DNA from: Candidatus Poribacteria bacterium
GTDB lineage: Bacteria > Poribacteria > WGA-4E > WGA-3G
DNA length: 64,000 bases
Reading direction: 5' to 3'
NCBI GenBank assembly: GCA_022827225.1
Contig: JAJDTJ010000109.1
Coordinates: 1-64,000, forward strand
Position 1 is the first letter of the stretch, and each line of letters starts with the position of its first letter. The notes below the pieces were generated by a model. The model did not search any database, had not been told where the DNA came from, and saw only the letters and a program-made list of their open reading frames with translations. A program made the position numbers and the translations under genes. Positions 60,858-64,000 of this stretch are shown here, one piece after another.

Positions 60858-63320
60858 ATGAAACGGGAAATCTTTTTTTTAGTAATCCTGTCAATTGTTC
60901 TATCCGTAAGTTTAACGGATACTTTCGCTCAGTACCAACCGCACACACAATTAGGTTTACCCGAAGGTGCTAAAGCCCGTCTCGGTAAGGGTGGAATCAG
61001 CATGGTTGCTTACTCGCCTGATGGTAATCACCTTGCCGTTGCAACGACTATCGGCACATGGACCTACGACACGCAGAATGGAAAAGCGATCCAAATAGTC
61101 GGAGCACATCAGTATGGTGTTCGGTACGTAGCATATTCCCCTAATGGAGACACTCTTGCTACCGTCGGTAGAAGTGAAGATCAATTCAGTAGAAGGTCCG
61201 GCAGCACATTACGTTTGTGGGATGCAGCTACAGGAAAATCCAAAGCGATACTCGCGGAACATACAGATTCTGTCTACTCTATAGCGTATTCACCAGATGG
61301 TTCAACAATCGCATCCGGTGGACATGACAAGACAGTGCGTTTATGGGACGCAAATACAGGGAGATATAAGACCACACTTGCCGGACATACAAGTTATGTC
61401 CTGTCTGTCGTATATTCACCAGATGGTTCAACAATCGCATCCGGTGGACATGACAAGACAGTGCGTTTACGGGACGCAAATACAGGGAGATATAAGACCA
61501 CACTTGCCGGACATACAGATCCTATCTTGTCAATAGCTTTTTCGCCTGATGGCAGTACTGTCGTCACTGGGAGTATGGACAGAACAGTGCGTTTATGGGA
61601 TGTTACCACCGGGCAGCATAAAGCCACACTCACAGGACATAAAGGTGTTGTGTCTTCAGCGGTGTATGCGCCAAATGGGACGACAATCGTTAGTACTGCA
61701 GAAAACGACGAACCGCGTTTTTGGGATACTGCCACAGGCAAATATAAAACCGTGCTTAAAAATGAGGATGGTACGCCTGCGTTAGTTTTTTCAACTATAA
61801 TCTATTCTCCTGATGGCAACACGATCGCATCTGGTAGATGGGGCTCGGTACGTTTTTGGGACGCAAACACAGGACATCTCAAATCCACGATTACAGGACA
61901 TGGTGGAATTAACCGTTACATTGCCTATTCGCCTGATGGTACTACCATTGCAAGTGAAGCAGGCGGCGGTGTGCAGCTATGGGATGCTGCGACGGGAAAA
62001 CGCAAGTCCACCTTTAGAGGACATAGTATCTCTCCCAATTCCATAATATTTTCTCCGGATGGTAACACAATCGCAACTGCAAGTTCAGATAAAACGGTAC
62101 GGTTGTGGCCAATCACAGGGCAAACCGAAATCATACTCGAAGGACATACGAATGATGTTCATTGCGTAGCGTTTTCTCCGGATGGCACCACACTCGCAAG
62201 TGGTGGTAGGGATCAAACAGTGCGATTATGGGATGCCATCACAGGTGAACACAAAGCTACACTCAAAGGACATAAAGACCTTGTGTCTTCAGTAGCATAT
62301 TCACCAGATGGCACAACAATCGTAAGTGGGGCTCTCAACGAGAGCGCACATTTTTGGGATGCTATGACAGGCGAACTCAAAGGCACGCTCAAAGGAGATG
62401 CTGGGCGGAATTCTTCCAGAATCCGTTATTCCCCGGATGGCACTACACTCGCAGCCTCGGGCGGTGCACGTATACATCTTTGGGATACTACTACCCGACA
62501 ACCCAAAGCCACGCTCACAGGACATACAAATTTTATGCGATCTATAGCCTATTCCCCAGATGGGAGCATCCTCGCAAGTGCAAATCAGGACAACACAATC
62601 AGGGTGTGGGATGCTGCTACAGGCGAACCTAAAGCCGTACTGAACGGGCACTCAGACAGTGTCGCATCCGTAGCCTTTTCCCCTGATGGTCTGATACTTG
62701 CCAGTGGAAGTTATGATGATACAATCCTACTGTGGGACATTCCAGCCCAAAATGCTCCGACGCTTAGCCTCTCTCCTACACGCAAACTTTCTCAGGCTAT
62801 CGGGCAACAACTTACCTTATCCCTTAACATTACAAAAAGTGAAAATATCGCAGAATATCAGGTAACTGTACAGTTTGATAACACAGCACTCCGCTATGTT
62901 GGTAATAAGGATGACATTTTTGGGGATGAGACACCAATTTTGGATGAGAATAGCATAACGCTTAGCGGAACAAAGGCCTCCAAAGCAAATGGTGATGTTC
63001 GTACGCTTGCTGAATTAAGGTTTGAGGTCATCTCTATCAGAACATCGGGGCTGACTTTATCTAAAGTGCACCTCACCGACAGCACTGCTACAATCGTTCA
63101 TCCATGGTTAGTCAATGCTGAAATAATTGCGCTGCCCAATTCCAAAGAGGATGTCAATGCTGATGGCGTTGTTAACCTCCAAGATTTAAGGCAGGTCGCA
63201 TCAAACTTTGGAGAGGGTAGGCGAAATACAGCGGATGTCAACGGAGACGGGATGGTCAATATCATTGACCTAAATTTGGTTACCCGGGCAATACGTGTTT
63301 CAGCGAGCTCAGAGGAGTAG
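60858..63320 (+). CDS. Secreted WD40-repeat protein with cohesin-like and dockerin-like C-terminal modules
   Basis: About 820 residues from ATG 60858, with AAAGGGGA upstream; the frame to 60813 is not supported. Signal peptide ends near TFA-QYQ. About thirteen WD40 repeats follow (residues 60-620), mostly with SPDGSTIASG, VRLWDATTG and GHTxxV signatures, forming two propellers. Then comes a cohesin-like beta-sandwich (LTLSLNITKSENIAEYQVTV, then TALRYVG) and a dockerin-like calcium-binding pair (DVNADGVVNLQDLRQVASNF and DVNGDGMVNIIDLNLVTRAI). Cohesin and dockerin modules in cellulosome-like proteins pair with each other; here both sit in one chain. An exact 105-base duplication lies inside the WD40 array. 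Confidence 0.85.
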   Translation: MKREIFFLVILSIVLSVSLTDTFAQYQPHTQLGLPEGAKARLGKGGISMVAYSPDGNHLAVATTIGTWTYDTQNGKAIQIVGAHQYGVRYVAYSPNGDTLATVGRSEDQFSRRSGSTLRLWDAATGKSKAILAEHTDSVYSIAYSPDGSTIASGGHDKTVRLWDANTGRYKTTLAGHTSYVLSVVYSPDGSTIASGGHDKTVRLRDANTGRYKTTLAGHTDPILSIAFSPDGSTVVTGSMDRTVRLWDVTTGQHKATLTGHKGVVSSAVYAPNGTTIVSTAENDEPRFWDTATGKYKTVLKNEDGTPALVFSTIIYSPDGNTIASGRWGSVRFWDANTGHLKSTITGHGGINRYIAYSPDGTTIASEAGGGVQLWDAATGKRKSTFRGHSISPNSIIFSPDGNTIATASSDKTVRLWPITGQTEIILEGHTNDVHCVAFSPDGTTLASGGRDQTVRLWDAITGEHKATLKGHKDLVSSVAYSPDGTTIVSGALNESAHFWDAMTGELKGTLKGDAGRNSSRIRYSPDGTTLAASGGARIHLWDTTTRQPKATLTGHTNFMRSIAYSPDGSILASANQDNTIRVWDAATGEPKAVLNGHSDSVASVAFSPDGLILASGSYDDTILLWDIPAQNAPTLSLSPTRKLSQAIGQQLTLSLNITKSENIAEYQVTVQFDNTALRYVGNKDDIFGDETPILDENSITLSGTKASKANGDVRTLAELRFEVISIRTSGLTLSKVHLTDSTATIVHPWLVNAEIIALPNSKEDVNADGVVNLQDLRQVASNFGEGRRNTADVNGDGMVNIIDLNLVTRAIRVSASSEE
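61287..61517 (+). repeat. Recent tandem duplication of one WD40 blade
   Basis: Bases 61287-61391 are repeated at 61413-61517 with a 126-base (42-codon) period and only one difference seen. That difference (TATGGG to TACGGG in VRLWDANTG versus VRLRDANTG) changes the structural tryptophan of the WD signature to arginine in the second copy. Confidence 0.85.
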
Positions 63321-63384
63321 ACGCACTGTGAACTTTCCTATAAGAGTGGAAAGATATAGAAACCTTTAATTTCAGGGAGTTGAC

Positions 63385-64000
63385 ATGAAAATCACACTTT
63401 TTCATATATTGACACTTGCAGCCTTTGTGACGTTAATTTTTTTATTCCAGGCCGCCGCGAACGACTATACACAATTAGGGTTGCCTGAGAATGCTAAAGC
63501 CCGAATCGGTAAAGGGCCAATAAGTGCAATTGACTATTCACCAGACGGGACTCGCCTCGCCGTGGGAACTGACATCGGAATATGGATCTATGACACCCAG
63601 AGTGATAAAGAATTAACGTTGATATCAGTGACAGATCCCATCTTTTCTCTCACTTATTCATTTGACAGCACTACGATCGCAACCGGCGGATTCAGAGGTG
63701 TGAACTTGTGGAACGCTACTACCGGAAAACTTAAAGGTAGACTCACTGGACATATAGAGAGGGTTTTTTCTCTGGCATATTCACCTGATAGCAGCATGAT
63801 CGCAAGCGCAAGTAGAGACCAAACGGTAATGCTTTGGGATGTTACTACCGGACAATCTAAAGCCACCTTTAGAGGACACACGGACCAAGTAAAATCCGTC
63901 GCATTTTCTCCGGATGGCACCACACTCGCAAGCGCAAGTGACGACGGGACAGTACGGTTGTGGGACGTTGCCACAGGCACTCACAAAACTACGATTGATG
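63385..64000 (+). CDS. Secreted WD40-repeat protein, cut by the window edge
   Basis: The ATG at 63385 (AGGGAG upstream) opens 205 codons without a stop before the window ends. A signal peptide (HILTLAAFVTLIFLFQAA) leads to DYTQLGLPENAKARIGKGPI, which closely repeats the start of the preceding WD40 protein (TQLGLPEGAKARLGKGGIS). Four to five WD40 repeats are visible (AYSPDSSMIASASRDQTVML, then SVAFSPDGTTLASA). It is the tandem paralogue of its neighbour, 65 bases away. Whether it too ends in cohesin and dockerin modules lies outside the window. Confidence 0.85.
   Translation, partial: MKITLFHILTLAAFVTLIFLFQAAANDYTQLGLPENAKARIGKGPISAIDYSPDGTRLAVGTDIGIWIYDTQSDKELTLISVTDPIFSLTYSFDSTTIATGGFRGVNLWNATTGKLKGRLTGHIERVFSLAYSPDSSMIASASRDQTVMLWDVTTGQSKATFRGHTDQVKSVAFSPDGTTLASASDDGTVRLWDVATGTHKTTID

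Noticed and set aside
1..64000. tRNA or rRNA genes
   Set aside because: No convincing T-loop, acceptor stem or rRNA core motif was recognised by eye; a tRNAscan-SE or Infernal run would be needed to exclude them.

Overview
The window looks like a chromosomal stretch from an uncultivated, Gram-negative, host-associated or marine bacterium. The gene mix resembles Candidatus Poribacteria, the sponge symbionts: LamG, cadherin, WD40, cohesin and dockerin secreted proteins, a phytanoyl-CoA dioxygenase, many Gfo/Idh/MocA oxidoreductases and xylose-isomerase-like epimerases, a neutral ceramidase, and a sigma factor with a long extracytoplasmic tail. That assignment is inference from recalled family content, not a database result. 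Outer-membrane proteins, several lipoproteins and an ADP-heptose-type nucleotidyltransferase all fit a double membrane.

Layout. 1-5.2 kb: start of a transposase, an RfaE2-like adenylyltransferase, then two lipoproteins and a secreted peptidase/propeller/beta-barrel fusion. 5.4-12 kb: UPF0182 membrane protein, a small DUF5069-like gene with an in-frame UGA at a cysteine position (candidate selenoprotein), bifunctional PheA, QueG and a small beta-propeller. 12-18 kb: FG-GAP secreted protein with a C-terminal sorting domain, QueF, a 2-oxoacid decarboxylase and an epimerase. 18-24.4 kb: AT-rich accessory stretch with three paralogous lipoproteins, an alpha/alpha-barrel protein, and an HNH/Sel1 protein with a duplicated gene tail behind it. 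24.4-32.3 kb: two epimerases, an orphan substrate-binding protein, an M16 peptidase, and an ECF sigma factor fused through a membrane segment to a degenerate copy of that M16 domain. 32.4-40.8 kb: cadherin/lamin-tail protein, neutral ceramidase, flavin monooxygenase, second orphan binding protein, HAD phosphatase and one oxidoreductase. 40.9-46.5 kb: five tandem paralogous Gfo/Idh/MocA oxidoreductases. 46.5-54.5 kb: LamG, PhyH, jelly-roll, LamG and CBM9-like proteins, four of which share a C-terminal GKLA..WG.IK motif, interrupted by a DNA methyltransferase carrying a damaged HNH domain, then a polytopic membrane protein. 54.5-60.5 kb: defence region with a type ISP/IIG-like restriction-modification enzyme, an ApeA-like HEPN protein and a PIN/Phd toxin-antitoxin pair. 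60.8-64 kb: two WD40 secreted proteins, the first ending in cohesin and dockerin modules, the second cut by the window edge.

Intergenic DNA is rich in short repeats: degenerate 7-8-mers such as AACCAAT and AAGTTATA, perfect hairpins whose stems differ but stay complementary, paired REP-like palindromes and one clear MITE. Few operons are long. The tightest are PheA-QueG-propeller, the 1.0-5.2 kb lipoprotein/barrel set and the toxin-antitoxin pair. I recognised no rRNA, tRNA or CRISPR array. The strongest leads are the candidate selenoprotein, the sigma factor-pseudopeptidase fusion and the shared C-terminal motif.
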